DNA from: Halorubrum sp. 2020YC2 | GTDB lineage: Archaea > Halobacteriota > Halobacteria > Halobacteriales > Haloferacaceae | DNA: 64,000 nt | Assembly: GCF_018623055.1 (NCBI RefSeq) | Contig: NZ_CP076019.1 | Span: forward strand, 1,736,001 to 1,800,000 | Direction: 5' to 3' | Shown here: positions 1-8,310 of the stretch, piece by piece | Layout: each line of letters starts with the position of its first letter | Position numbering within the stretch: position 1 is the stretch's first letter | Notes under the pieces: generated by a model | What the model saw: only the letters and a program-made list of their open reading frames with translations | Told to the model about the DNA's origin: nothing | The model's database searches: none | Made by a program: the position numbers and the translations under genes

Positions 1-423
1 AACCAGGCCGTCCTCGTCCGCGAGGACGGCGACTTCCAGCCGTCCGGGTGGGCGGACTTCGAGGGCACCCGGGTAGGCGCGCAGTCCGGGACCACCGGCG
101 CCGCCGAGGTGGAGTCGAACCTCGTCGACGAGGGGATCATCTCGGAGGACAGCTTCTCGACGTACGACAGCTACGTCCTCGCGGTCGAGGACCTCTCGAA
201 CGGGAACATCGACGCGGTCGTCGTCGACACCCCCGTCGCGGACACGTTCACCGCGAGCCGTGACGTGACGGTCGCGTTCGTCGAGGAGACCGGCGAACAG
301 TACGGATTCGGGATCCGTCAGAACGAGTCGGAGCTCCAGTCTGCGCTCAACAGCGGGCTCCAGACCGTCCAAGACGGCGGGACGTTCGGAGAGCTCAGAG
401 ACACCTGGTTCGGGCAGGAGTAG
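1..423 (+). CDS. Polar amino-acid ABC transporter substrate-binding protein, C-terminal part
   Basis: The reading frame is open from the first base and ends at a TAG, so only the last 140 residues are seen. They read as lobe 2 and the hinge of a family-3 solute-binding protein: a GAQSGTT segment near residue 30, the conserved NGNIDAVVVD motif, and a YGFGIRQNESEL segment near the end. Such proteins capture an amino acid outside the cell and pass it to the permeases. The stop is one base before the permease gene, with an ATP-binding protein and second permease following, so this is the first visible gene of a four-gene importer operon. The lipobox or Tat signal lies upstream of the window. Ligand is unknown. 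Confidence 0.85.
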   Translation, partial: NQAVLVREDGDFQPSGWADFEGTRVGAQSGTTGAAEVESNLVDEGIISEDSFSTYDSYVLAVEDLSNGNIDAVVVDTPVADTFTASRDVTVAFVEETGEQYGFGIRQNESELQSALNSGLQTVQDGGTFGELRDTWFGQE

Positions 424-424
424 G

Positions 425-1255
425 ATGTCGGTCGCGGGGCCCCTCGCGCTCGACGCGTCCGATAGCCTCGGCGCTCTCGCGCCGAGTACTGCCTCCGGCG
501 AGACGCCGCCGACGGCCGCCGCCGTCGGGTCCGTGATCGAGTCGATCGACTGGTGGCTGGTCGGCGATCCCGCCGACTGGTGGTTCGTCGTCCGGAACGT
601 CGACTACCTGGCCGGCGGCGTCCTGCTGACGGTCGGGCTCACCGTCGCGTCGATCCTGCTCGGGTTCCTCGTCGGCTTCCCCGCCGGCGCGGTGGAGGTG
701 TACGGCGAGGGGCTCCCGAAGCGGCTCGTGAGTACCGCCGGCGTGGTCCTCCGCGGGACGCCGATCGTCGTCATCCTCCTCGTGATGTACTTCGTGATCG
801 GCGTCCCGCAGGTGAACACCGGCGTCGGGTCGATTTCACCGGCGGTCTCGGCGGGCATCTTGGGACTGGGGCTGCGGAGCGCGGCGTACCAGTCGCAGAT
901 ATTCCGGGCGTCCCTGTCGAGCGTCGACGACGGCCAGCTGGAGGCGGGTCGCTCCGTCGGGCTCTCGCAGTTCGAAGCGATCCGGTACGTCGTCGTGCCG
1001 CAGGCGCTTCGGCGGTCGATCCCGGGGTTCCAAAACGAGTTCACCATCGTGTTGAAGGACACGAGCATCGTCTTCGCGATCGGGCTCGCGGAGCTGCTGA
1101 CCCGCGGGTACGACCTGTTCACGCAGGAGACGACCGCGGTCCTCGAAGTCATCCTGTTCATCAGTGGTATCTACTTCGTCCTCACGTTCACGACGAACCG
1201 CGCGCTCGATTACCTCGGTACCCGGTACGCGATCCCGGAGGGGGAGTCGGCGTGA
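425..1255 (+). CDS. Amino-acid ABC transporter permease (HisM/GlnP type)
   Basis: This 276-residue membrane protein has an unusually long N-terminus of about 60 residues before the first hydrophobic segment (YLAGGVLLTVGLTVASILL). Four or five membrane spans follow. The cytoplasmic EAA loop that docks on the ATPase is visible as EAGRSVGLSQFEAIRYVVV at about residue 178. It would form half of the membrane channel of a polar amino-acid importer. Its stop overlaps the GTG start of the ATPase gene (GTGA, 1252-1255), which indicates coupled translation. The first-domain proline/serine-rich tail is odd but I see no signal peptide function in it. Confidence 0.88.
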   Translation: MSVAGPLALDASDSLGALAPSTASGETPPTAAAVGSVIESIDWWLVGDPADWWFVVRNVDYLAGGVLLTVGLTVASILLGFLVGFPAGAVEVYGEGLPKRLVSTAGVVLRGTPIVVILLVMYFVIGVPQVNTGVGSISPAVSAGILGLGLRSAAYQSQIFRASLSSVDDGQLEAGRSVGLSQFEAIRYVVVPQALRRSIPGFQNEFTIVLKDTSIVFAIGLAELLTRGYDLFTQETTAVLEVILFISGIYFVLTFTTNRALDYLGTRYAIPEGESA

Positions 1256-1998
1256 CTGACGGCGACTTCCTCCGGGTGAGCGACGTCTCGAAGTGGTACG
1301 GCGACGAGCAGGTGCTCGACGAGGTCTCCTTCGAGATGGACCGGGGCGACGTGACCGTGCTGATCGGCCCGTCCGGCTCCGGGAAATCGACATTGCTGCG
1401 CTGCGTCAACCGGCTCGCGGAGGCCCAAGAGGGCTCGATCACGTTCGACGGCGAGGAGGTGCTCTCGCCCGAGACCGACGTCGACAGGCTCCGTCGGGAG
1501 GTCGGCATGGTGTTCCAGAGCTTCAACCTGTTCGCGCACCTGAGCGCGGTCGGAAACGTCGCGCTCGGGCCCCGCCGCGTCCTCGGACTCTCCGAGGACG
1601 AGGCCCGCGAGCGCGCCGCGGCGCAGCTGGAGCGCGTCGGCCTTGGCGACCAGTTCGACTCGTATCCGGCCGAGCTGTCCGGCGGCCAACAACAGCGTGT
1701 GGGGATCGCCCGCGCGCTGGCGATGGAGCCGAAGCTCATGCTGTTCGACGAGCCGACGAGCGCGCTCGACCCCGAGCTCATCGGCGAGGTGTTGGAGGTG
1801 ATGCGGGCCTTAGTCGACGAGGGGATGACGATGCTCGTCGTCACCCACGAGATGAGCTTCGCGCGGGCGGTCGCCGACGAGGTCGTGTTCTTAGACGACG
1901 GTCGGGTCGTCGAGCGCGGCCCGCCGGAGCAGCTGTTCGAACGGCCCGAGAAAGAGCGGACCGGCCGCTTCCTCGAACGCATCGCGAGCCACGAGTGA
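1252..1998 (+). CDS. Amino-acid ABC transporter ATP-binding protein (GlnQ type)
   Basis: This 248-residue protein is the ATPase of the importer. It shows Walker A GPSGSGKST, the Q-loop in MVFQSFNLF, the signature LSGGQQQR, Walker B LMLFDEPTSALD and the switch histidine in VVTHEM. The GTG start is chosen because it overlaps the permease stop and restores normal family length; the open frame extends far upstream in another gene. The stop overlaps the ATG of the second permease (TGATG, 1996-2000), so all three downstream genes are translationally linked. Confidence 0.92.
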   Translation: MTDGDFLRVSDVSKWYGDEQVLDEVSFEMDRGDVTVLIGPSGSGKSTLLRCVNRLAEAQEGSITFDGEEVLSPETDVDRLRREVGMVFQSFNLFAHLSAVGNVALGPRRVLGLSEDEARERAAAQLERVGLGDQFDSYPAELSGGQQQRVGIARALAMEPKLMLFDEPTSALDPELIGEVLEVMRALVDEGMTMLVVTHEMSFARAVADEVVFLDDGRVVERGPPEQLFERPEKERTGRFLERIASHE

Positions 1999-2924
1999 TG
2001 GCGGGGGCGACGCGACCGCAGACGGTGGGCGAGCGCGTGTCCGACGCGGACCCGTCCGCGGGGAGGGTCCTCCTCGTCGCCGTCGGCGCGCTGTTCTGGG
2101 GCTGGCTCGTCGTCAGCTGGGTCAACCGATGGCTCGGCGGCGTGATCGCCCCGGTCGGCGAGCCGTTCGTCTCGCCGGAGGCCGTCGAGAGCGCGTTCGC
2201 CGCGGTGCCGGGGCTCGCCGCGGTGGCTGCCGACGCCGCGTTCGTGGTCGAACTCACGCCCGTCCTCGCGCAGGGGACGTGGCTCACCGTGGTCATCACC
2301 GGCGTGAGCCTCGTCTGCGGCTTCTTCATCGCCGTGCCGCTGGCGGTCGCGCGGGTGTACGGCCGCGCCTCGGCGTGGCTTTCGCTGGGATACACCGAGC
2401 TGTTGCGCGGCACGCCGCTGCTCGCGCAGCTGTTCGTGCTGTACTACGGACTCAACCTCGCGGCGTCGGTGCCCGCGGCGCTGTCCGGCGTGTTTCCGCG
2501 CGACGTGGTCTGGGTCGCTATCTTAGGGTTCACGCTCAACGGGGCCGCCTACCAGGCCGAGTACATCCGCGGCGCGGTCGAGAGCGTCGACGAGGGGCAG
2601 ATCACAGCGGGGCGGGCGATCGGGCTCTCGAAGCTGGAGTCGATCTACTACGTGGTGCTCCCGCAGGCGCTCCGGTACGCGATCCCCTCGTGGACGAACG
2701 AGTTCGTCTACCTAATCAAGTACTCGTCGCTCGCGGGCTTCATCACGGTCCCGGAGCTGTACTACCGGGCCAACCAGGTCGCGACCGACACCTTCCGGTA
2801 CACGGCCGTCTTCCTCATACTCGGCGCGATGTACCTCGCGCTGGTGCTCACGGCGTCGAAGTTCATGGAGCGCGTCGACGCCCGCGTTGCGATCCCCGGA
2901 CTCGGTGCGAACCGGGAGCGGTGA
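1998..2924 (+). CDS. Second amino-acid ABC transporter permease
   Basis: This 308-residue protein is the second permease of the operon. It has an N-terminal hydrophobic segment (residues 24-42), a periplasmic-side stretch, then the family-typical transport domain. The ELLRGTPLLAQLFVLYYG motif and the EAA loop (ITAGRAIGLSKLESIYYVV) are clear. It is distinct from the first permease and longer at the N-terminus, so the importer is probably a heterodimeric channel. The ATG overlaps the ATPase stop. It converges with a dehydrogenase gene, its stop lying 3 bases from the end of that gene. Confidence 0.88.
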   Translation: MAGATRPQTVGERVSDADPSAGRVLLVAVGALFWGWLVVSWVNRWLGGVIAPVGEPFVSPEAVESAFAAVPGLAAVAADAAFVVELTPVLAQGTWLTVVITGVSLVCGFFIAVPLAVARVYGRASAWLSLGYTELLRGTPLLAQLFVLYYGLNLAASVPAALSGVFPRDVVWVAILGFTLNGAAYQAEYIRGAVESVDEGQITAGRAIGLSKLESIYYVVLPQALRYAIPSWTNEFVYLIKYSSLAGFITVPELYYRANQVATDTFRYTAVFLILGAMYLALVLTASKFMERVDARVAIPGLGANRER

Positions 2925-2927
2925 CGC

Positions 2928-4004
2928 TCACCCCTCGAAGTCGGTGACGACCTCGACGCCCCGCACGTCGTACTCGTTCATGGCCGCGAGCCGGTCCGAG
3001 ACCTCCCCCAGCGACAGCTCGCGGGCGACCAGCGCGCCCGGATCGATCCCGGTCGCCTCGACCAGCGCGAACAGGTCCGGGTAGCTCGTCGGCGGCATCC
3101 CGCGCGAGCCGACGAAGGAGATCTCCCACCGAGTCATCCAGTCCGTCGGCAGCGACACCTCGCCGCGCTCGGCGTTCGTCGTGAGCCCGACCTGAACGTG
3201 CGTGCCCCGCGGCCGCAGCGACCGGACGGAGTTGCGGCAGGTCTCCGCGATGCCCAGCGCGTCGAGCGACACGTCGGCGCCGCCGTCGGTGAGGGCGCGG
3301 ATTCGCTCGGGGACGGAGCTCTCCGCCGGCAGCGACTCCGGAGTCACGGTCTCGGCCGCGCCGAACTCGCGGGCGAGGTCGAGGGCGTCGTCGTCGACGT
3401 CGACCGCTATCACGCGCGCGCCGAGCGCCGCCGCGATCTGGACCGCGGAGAGCCCGACGCCCCCGCAGCCGTGGACCGCGACGGCGTCGCCCCCGCCGAC
3501 GGCCGTCCGCTCCGCGAGCGCGTGGTAGGCGGTCATGTACCGACAGCCGAGCGCCGCGGCGGCGGTCGCGTCGAGCCACTCGGGGCGCTCGACGAGGTTG
3601 TAGTCGGCGGCCGGGACCGCCACCCGCTCCGCGAACGCGCCGGGAGCCGCCGGCTCGAACCCCAGCGCGCGTCCGTCCTCGCAGACGTTCCCGGCCCCGC
3701 GGCGGCAGTGCGGACAGGTGCCGTCCCCGAGCGAGAAGGGGACGACCACGCGGTCGCCCGGACGGAACCGGTCCACCTCGCCGCCGACGGCGACGACCTC
3801 GCCGGCGGGTTCGTGTCCGAGGACCTGTCCGCGCGGGACGCGGTCGTCCGCCCACTCGCCGTGGCCGGCCCAGGCGTGCCAGTCGCTGCGGCAGACGCCG
3901 CAGGCGTCCACGCTGACGACGGCGCCGTCGGGCGCCGGTTCGGGGGCGGGGACCTCGCGGACCGCGAGCGGCTCGCCGTACTCCCGCAGGATCGCTGCGC
4001 GCAT
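2928..4004 (-). CDS. Zinc-dependent alcohol dehydrogenase family protein
   Basis: This 358-residue medium-chain dehydrogenase starts at MRAAILREYGEP; an upstream ATG would add nine unconvincing residues. The catalytic zinc site begins with CGVCRSDWHAW, the GHEPAGEV motif follows, and the structural zinc loop reads CPHCRRGAGNVC, with three visible cysteines where four are usual. The nucleotide fold is HGCGGVGLSAVQIA, followed by DVDDDAL, where an Asp at the end of strand 2 suggests NAD preference. The substrate cannot be told from sequence. It is convergent with the ABC operon and divergent from the histidine kinase. Confidence 0.85.
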   Translation of the reverse strand: MRAAILREYGEPLAVREVPAPEPAPDGAVVSVDACGVCRSDWHAWAGHGEWADDRVPRGQVLGHEPAGEVVAVGGEVDRFRPGDRVVVPFSLGDGTCPHCRRGAGNVCEDGRALGFEPAAPGAFAERVAVPAADYNLVERPEWLDATAAAALGCRYMTAYHALAERTAVGGGDAVAVHGCGGVGLSAVQIAAALGARVIAVDVDDDALDLAREFGAAETVTPESLPAESSVPERIRALTDGGADVSLDALGIAETCRNSVRSLRPRGTHVQVGLTTNAERGEVSLPTDWMTRWEISFVGSRGMPPTSYPDLFALVEATGIDPGALVARELSLGEVSDRLAAMNEYDVRGVEVVTDFEG

Positions 4005-4072
4005 GCGACGACCCAGCGCCGCACGCGACAAAGTTCTCCCGGCGTTCCCGGGCTCCGCCGATTATTTCACGC

Positions 4073-4109
4073 GATATTCACTTGTTCTCAGGGCGCGAAA
4101 AGTGATATC
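4073..4109. promoter_or_regulatory. Imperfect inverted repeat in divergent intergenic region
   Basis: GATATTCACTT (4073-4083) is nearly the inverse of AAGTGATATC (4100-4109), with one base missing in one arm. It lies between the divergent dehydrogenase and histidine kinase genes, just upstream of the kinase TATA-like element. It could be an operator. No factor is assigned. Confidence 0.35.
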
Positions 4110-4116
4110 CGAGTAA

Positions 4117-4127
4117 GGTTTATCACG
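4117..4127 (+). promoter_or_regulatory. TATA-like promoter element of the histidine kinase gene
   Basis: GGTTTATCACG is centred about 27 bases before the GTG at 4149. That spacing fits an archaeal TATA box driving a leaderless transcript. Confidence 0.45.
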
Positions 4128-4148
4128 GCCGAGTAACCTCGTTGACAC

Positions 4149-5276
4149 GTGGCGCGTTCGACGAAACGACGGCCCGGGATCGCGTACCGTCGCCCCGAAG
4201 GCGACCCGTCGCGGTTCGTGATCGAGGCCTCCGGGGAGCCGCGACCTGAGGTCGCGGAACGGCCCGACGGCGGGTGGCTCGACCGCGTCGTCGGGGACGA
4301 TCAGGAGCGCCTCCGCGAGGCGCTCGACTCGGACCCCGTCGACGTGGTGTATCGGGTCGCCTCCGACGGGGAGCCGCGGTGGGTCCACGAGCGGGGGCGA
4401 GCGACGGACGACGGCGACGTGGTGGGGTACCTCTTTCTGGCGGACGAACGCGTTCAGCGCCGACGGCGACTGGAGCAACAGCGGGAGCGGTTAGAGGAGT
4501 TCGCGAGCGTCGTCTCGCACGACCTCCGGAACCCCCTCTCCGTCGCGGTCGGGAACATCGAACTGGCCGCCGAACTCGACGAGGACGCGTCGGCCGAGCG
4601 GTTGGACCGAGCCCTCGACGCGCTCGACCGGATGGACGACCTCATCGGCGAACTGCTGACGCTGGCGCGGGAGGGGGAGACGGTCCAGTCCGCCGAGCCG
4701 ACGGAGCTGCGGTCGGTCGTCGAGAGCGCGTGGGAGACCGTCGGCGAACGCGCGGACGCCGCCCTCGTCGTCGACGACCCGCTCGGGACGGTGCCATGCG
4801 ACGCCGACAGGCTCCGGCAGGCCCTCGAGAACCTCTTCCGGAACGCCCTCGAACACGGGACGCCGGAGGACGTCGACGCCCTCCCGGACTCGGATCCGGC
4901 CGGGAACCGGTCCGGGGACCGCGTCGCGTCCGGAACGTTCTCGACGCGCGAGGGGTCGCCGGGAGAGCGCGCCGCGGAGGACGCCGCGGTCCGCGTCCGC
5001 GTCGGCCGGACGGACGACGGGTTCTACGTCGCGGACGACGGGCCGGGGATCGACCCCGACCGGCGGGACGCCGTCTTCGAGCCGGGACACACGACCGCCC
5101 CGGGCGGCACCGGCTTCGGACTGGCGATAGTCGAGCGGATCGCGGAGGCCCACGGCTGGACGGTCTCGGCGGCCCAGAGCCGGGAGGGCGGCGCCCGGTT
5201 CGAGTTCGTCTGCGACGAGCCGATCGAGACCGCGGAGCCGTCCGAGGGCGAGACGAGTCCGACTCGGGGCGTCTGA
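4149..5276 (+). CDS. Sensor histidine kinase with PAS-like N-terminal domain
   Basis: This is a 375-residue soluble kinase with no membrane segment. Residues 15-100 look like a PAS-type fold (YRVASDGEPRWVHERGR is PAC-like). A short basic coiled coil leads to the H-box FASVVSHDLRNPLSV, phospho-acceptor His124. The ATPase domain shows the N-box ENLFRNALEHG, G1 DDGPGID and G2 GGTGFGLAIVERI. An acidic, low-complexity loop of about 40 residues between N-box and G1 is typical of haloarchaeal insertions. No response regulator is adjacent, so the partner is unknown. The GTG start agrees with the TATA-like element upstream. Confidence 0.85.
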   Translation: MARSTKRRPGIAYRRPEGDPSRFVIEASGEPRPEVAERPDGGWLDRVVGDDQERLREALDSDPVDVVYRVASDGEPRWVHERGRATDDGDVVGYLFLADERVQRRRRLEQQRERLEEFASVVSHDLRNPLSVAVGNIELAAELDEDASAERLDRALDALDRMDDLIGELLTLAREGETVQSAEPTELRSVVESAWETVGERADAALVVDDPLGTVPCDADRLRQALENLFRNALEHGTPEDVDALPDSDPAGNRSGDRVASGTFSTREGSPGERAAEDAAVRVRVGRTDDGFYVADDGPGIDPDRRDAVFEPGHTTAPGGTGFGLAIVERIAEAHGWTVSAAQSREGGARFEFVCDEPIETAEPSEGETSPTRGV

Positions 5277-5411
5277 CCGCCTCCGCCGGATCGCTCGTCG
5301 GGTGACGCGTCACAGCCCGACAGCGACGGTGTCGGACGGAGAGCAGGTCACAAGGGGAAGGGTCCGCCTGCCAGCCCCGGAGACCCTCCCCGGCGCGCGG
5401 CCAGAGGCGAC

Positions 5412-6920
5412 TCACATGAAGTCGTTCAGCCCGGCTTGGTCGTCGCCCGCGTCGTCGTCCTCCGCGGCCGCGTCGTCGGTCTCCCCGTCGGCGGGGTCGT
5501 CGCGACCGGTCTCGGCGGCGTTCGCTTCGGAGCCGTCCGCGGCGGAACCCTCGGCGGCGGCCGCATCGTCGTCGCCGTCGTCCGCGCGCCCCCCCGCGTC
5601 GAGCGCGAAGGCGCCGTCGGCGTGCTCCTCGATCAGCTCCTCGCGGCGGGCCTGCGCGTCCTCGACGATGGACGCGACCTTGTTCGTCGACTCGCCCGAG
5701 CCGGTGACGAAGGCGACGCCCGCCTCGTCGAGGTCGTACGCCGCCGCCATCGAGACGGTCAGCTCGCGGGGCTTACAATGGTGGGTGACGGCCTCGAGGA
5801 ACGGTAACACCTCGCGGCGGGCGGTCGCGACGCTACAGCCGCTGGCGGCCGCGATCTTGCCGACCACCTCGTCCGCGGTCGCGTCCGACGACGACCAGAA
5901 CTGCGGGCGGCCGTAGCGGGTCCACCCGCCCTTCTCGCCGTCGCGGGCGGCCGCGACGCCCGCGGCCGCGTTGTCGGTCGCGTAGCGCCAGTAGGAGTAG
6001 TTCTGCGTGGCGCGCACGCGGCCGAGCCACACGTCGGCGTTCGCGAGGAAGTCGTACGCGCGGACCGCCTCCGTCGGCTCGTACACGTCGAGGAGGTTGT
6101 TCTCGATCCAGCGCATCAGGTCGTCGGGCGTCTCGTCGACGGCGTACGCCGACTGCAGCGCCTCCTCGGCGGACTCCTCCTTGAGGACCGCGTCGAGGAA
6201 GGGGAACAGTCCGAGCGCCTTGTCGCGGTCGCCGGTGACGACGTCTTCGACCGCGATCGAGTCGCGCCCCTGCGTCGCGGCCTGGAGGTCGTTGACCGCG
6301 CCGCGCAGGTCGCCGCGGTTCCCCTCCGCGATCCGCTGGAGGGCGTCCGACTCGAACTCGATCCCCTCCTTGCGACAGATGTCCCGGAGGACGGGGACGA
6401 TGGAGCGCGCGGAGACGTCGCGGAACTCGACCTCTTGAGTCGCGTTCCGGAGCCCGCGCGACATGTCGTAGTAGTCGTTGGCGATGAGGACGATGGGCTG
6501 GCCCGACTCCTTGACCAGCTTCGTGATCGCGCTCGCGCCGCCGCGGTCGTAGTTGCCGTGGATGTTGTCGGCCTCGTCGACGATCACGAGTTGGCGCGAG
6601 GCGGTGTCGCCGCCGCTCGCGCCGCCGCCGGCCGCGCTCCCGCCGAGGGTCGCGTTGCGCGCCGCCCGCCCCGCGAAGCGCTCGATGACGTCGGCGGTGC
6701 GCTGGTCGGAGGCGTTCAGCTCCACCGTCTCCCACCCCATGTCGTTCGCGAGCGCGTGCGCCGCGCTCGTCTTCCCGACGCCCGGGCTGCCGTGGAGGAC
6801 GACCGCCTCGCGGTGGTCGTCCCACGAGCGGGCCCACTCCGCGAACGCGTCGCGGGCCTTGTCGTTGCCGCGCACCTCCGAGAGCGTGCTCGGGCGGTAC
6901 TTCTCCGTCCAGTCGGCCAT
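5412..6920 (-). CDS. rfcL: Replication factor C large subunit
   Basis: This 502-residue AAA+ protein is part of the clamp loader that opens PCNA at primer-template junctions. It begins MADWTEKYRPSTLSEVRGN. Walker A is HGSPGVGKTSAAHAL, Walker B is LVIVDEADNIHGN. The lid and collar domains follow. The last 90 residues are an acidic, alanine-rich linker ending in QAGLNDFM, a PCNA-interacting peptide (Q-x-x-L-x-x-F). No intein interrupts the ATPase motifs. The open frame continues upstream, but the ATG at 6920 gives the family start. Confidence 0.96.
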   Translation of the reverse strand: MADWTEKYRPSTLSEVRGNDKARDAFAEWARSWDDHREAVVLHGSPGVGKTSAAHALANDMGWETVELNASDQRTADVIERFAGRAARNATLGGSAAGGGASGGDTASRQLVIVDEADNIHGNYDRGGASAITKLVKESGQPIVLIANDYYDMSRGLRNATQEVEFRDVSARSIVPVLRDICRKEGIEFESDALQRIAEGNRGDLRGAVNDLQAATQGRDSIAVEDVVTGDRDKALGLFPFLDAVLKEESAEEALQSAYAVDETPDDLMRWIENNLLDVYEPTEAVRAYDFLANADVWLGRVRATQNYSYWRYATDNAAAGVAAARDGEKGGWTRYGRPQFWSSSDATADEVVGKIAAASGCSVATARREVLPFLEAVTHHCKPRELTVSMAAAYDLDEAGVAFVTGSGESTNKVASIVEDAQARREELIEEHADGAFALDAGGRADDGDDDAAAAEGSAADGSEANAAETGRDDPADGETDDAAAEDDDAGDDQAGLNDFM

Positions 6921-6963
6921 TACCGGAGCAAAGGAGCGAGCCGCGTTTAGTGGTTGCGGAGCG

Positions 6964-7338
6964 TCAGTCCTCGCTCGGCTCCGCCAGGTCGTATCGCGGC
7001 GCGAAGCCGTCGTACGTACTGTCGCTAGAGACGATAGTGTCGCCGTCGGATTCGACGAGGTGGAGCGCGTCGAACGGCGTGAACCCGTGTTCTTCGACGT
7101 ACGTCGCCGCCGCGACGACCGTGTCCACGTCGCCGCGGACCTCCACGAGATTCGCGGCGTTCGTGACGACGCGCTCCGTGTCCCGGTCCTCGCGGTAGGC
7201 GACCAGGAGGAGTTCGATGAGGGTGAACTGCGACGTCCACAGCTCGCTCCGACGGTCGCGGTACACCTCCTCGGCTGCCTCACCGAGCCAGTCCTCGTCT
7301 TTGATCAGCGCGAGGAGGAAATCGGTCTCCGCGTACAT
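6964..7338 (-). CDS. vapC: PIN-domain ribonuclease toxin (VapC family)
   Basis: This 124-residue PIN protein would be an RNase toxin. The acidic residues expected to bind metal are D6 (MYAETDFLLALI), E42 (SQFTLIELLL), D90 (FTPFDALHL) and D106 (SSDSTYDG). The gene starts immediately after the antitoxin stop (TGAATG), so the two are translated together. The RNA target is not predictable from sequence. It is convergent with nothing and lies 43 bases from rfcL, on the same strand. Confidence 0.82.
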   Translation of the reverse strand: MYAETDFLLALIKDEDWLGEAAEEVYRDRRSELWTSQFTLIELLLVAYREDRDTERVVTNAANLVEVRGDVDTVVAAATYVEEHGFTPFDALHLVESDGDTIVSSDSTYDGFAPRYDLAEPSED

Positions 7339-7569
7339 TCAGCGCCCGGCCTCGTCGAACGCCGCCTCGCGCGCCTCCTCGCGAAGCTCGTCGGCCGTCT
7401 TCTCGACCCCCGCGAACTCGTCTCGGAGGGCGTCGAGCGGGTCTTCCGCGACCGGGATCAGCTTGATCCCGTCGTGGACCTCGACGATGCGATAGCGGTC
7501 GCCGTACCGCTCTCGCAGCTCCTTCGGAAGCGTCATGCGCCCTCGGTCGTCGAGCGTCGCCTCGGACAT
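7339..7569 (-). CDS. vapB: AbrB/MazE-fold antitoxin (VapB family)
   Basis: This 76-residue protein has an N-terminal swapped-hairpin DNA-binding motif (EATLDDRGRMTLPKELRERY) and an acidic helical tail (residues 45-76) that would bind and inhibit the PIN toxin. The start at MSEATLDD is chosen over a more upstream ATG because the family motif begins there and a TATA-like element sits 25 bases before it. It precedes vapC without a gap. Such antitoxins usually repress their own promoter, and inverted GTACCCA motifs flank the TATA element here. Confidence 0.82.
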   Translation of the reverse strand: MSEATLDDRGRMTLPKELRERYGDRYRIVEVHDGIKLIPVAEDPLDALRDEFAGVEKTADELREEAREAAFDEAGR

Positions 7570-7583
7570 ACGCGGACGTAGTG

Positions 7584-7626
7584 TGGGTAGAAATAAGAAT
7601 GTACCCATCGAGGGCATCTGTACCCA
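7584..7626 (-). promoter_or_regulatory. vapBC promoter with operator-like TGGGTA/TACCCA repeats
   Basis: On the minus strand CATTCTTATTTCT (7589-7601) is a TATA-like element about 25 bases before the vapB ATG. It is bracketed by TGGGTA (7584-7589) and TACCCA (7602-7607), a perfect 6-bp inverted repeat with a 12-base spacer. A further GTACCCA copy starts 19 bases away (7620-7626). This fits repeated half-sites for an autoregulating VapB/toxin complex covering the core promoter. The binding itself is inferred. Confidence 0.55.
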
Positions 7627-7890
7627 CGCCCGAGCCGGCCGCCCGCCGACCGGAGGCCGCCGGGGTCACGCGTATTTCGACGGATTCCCCGAAACGGAGG
7701 GGTGTGCCCCCGAACGCGGCGACGCCCGCCGTTCAATTTTCGGCGCTGATATTCGTGCCATTAAGTACATAAGCGAGGTCCGCATCCATATAAGTAACCA
7801 GCAACCGATCGGAACGGAGCCGCGGGCCGCTAAACGATGGCACACGAGGCCTTCGGCGTCCGTTCGTCGGTGAACCGCTGGGTTCAAACA
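7627..7890. other. Intergenic region upstream of pilin gene
   Basis: This stretch becomes AT-rich after about 7735. It contains TATA-like strings (CATTAAGTACATAAG near 7760 and CATATAAGTA near 7789) that could serve the pilin gene about 100 bases downstream. An upstream in-frame ATG at 7837 would add 18 residues lacking pilin character. No gene is seen. Confidence 0.4.
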
Positions 7891-8310
7891 ATGAAACCAA
7901 ACAACCGATCTGACTCGGACGACCGCGCAGTAAGCCCCGTTATCGGGGTCATCCTGATGGTCGCAATTACAGTCATCCTGGCGGCCGTCATCGGGACCTT
8001 CGTCCTCGGGCTGGGCGACCAGTTAGGCGACACCGCGCCGCAGGCGAGTTTCACGATCGACGACAATGGTACGGACACGATCAATATAACCAAAACAGGC
8101 GGCCAGTCGATTGATGGTGGCGATCTCGCGCTTTCTGTTAACGGAGAGAGGGCGAATGAATCCATTGGGGGCGGTCCTTGGGAGACCGGTGTACAAAGGC
8201 AGATCATTAAGGATACCGACGGTGGCTGGACCGGTGGAGAGGCCGAAGTTCGGATAATTCACGACCCGAGCGGAAACGCGATCTTTGAGCGGACGTGGGA
8301 CTTCAGCTAA
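7891..8310 (+). CDS. Archaeal type IV pilin N-terminal domain protein
   Basis: This 139-residue protein has the class III signal of archaeal pilins: a short charged leader, then RAVSPVIGVILMVAITVI, where prepilin peptidase would cut after Ala13. The hydrophobic helix (residues 14-38) is the assembly domain. The remaining 100 residues are a beta-rich, glycine- and Asp-rich head. It would be an adhesion pilin subunit or pseudopilin. The start at 7891 is preferred because the leader length then matches the family. No pilus assembly genes are nearby, as is common for haloarchaeal pilins. Confidence 0.85.
   Translation: MKPNNRSDSDDRAVSPVIGVILMVAITVILAAVIGTFVLGLGDQLGDTAPQASFTIDDNGTDTINITKTGGQSIDGGDLALSVNGERANESIGGGPWETGVQRQIIKDTDGGWTGGEAEVRIIHDPSGNAIFERTWDFS

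Noticed and set aside
5412-6920. Intein in the RFC large subunit, as occurs in some haloarchaea
   Set aside because: Walker A and Walker B segments are continuous and the length is normal.
7837-7890. Upstream ATG for the pilin adding 18 residues
   Set aside because: The added part lacks pilin-leader character, and the start at 7891 gives the normal short leader before the cleavage site.
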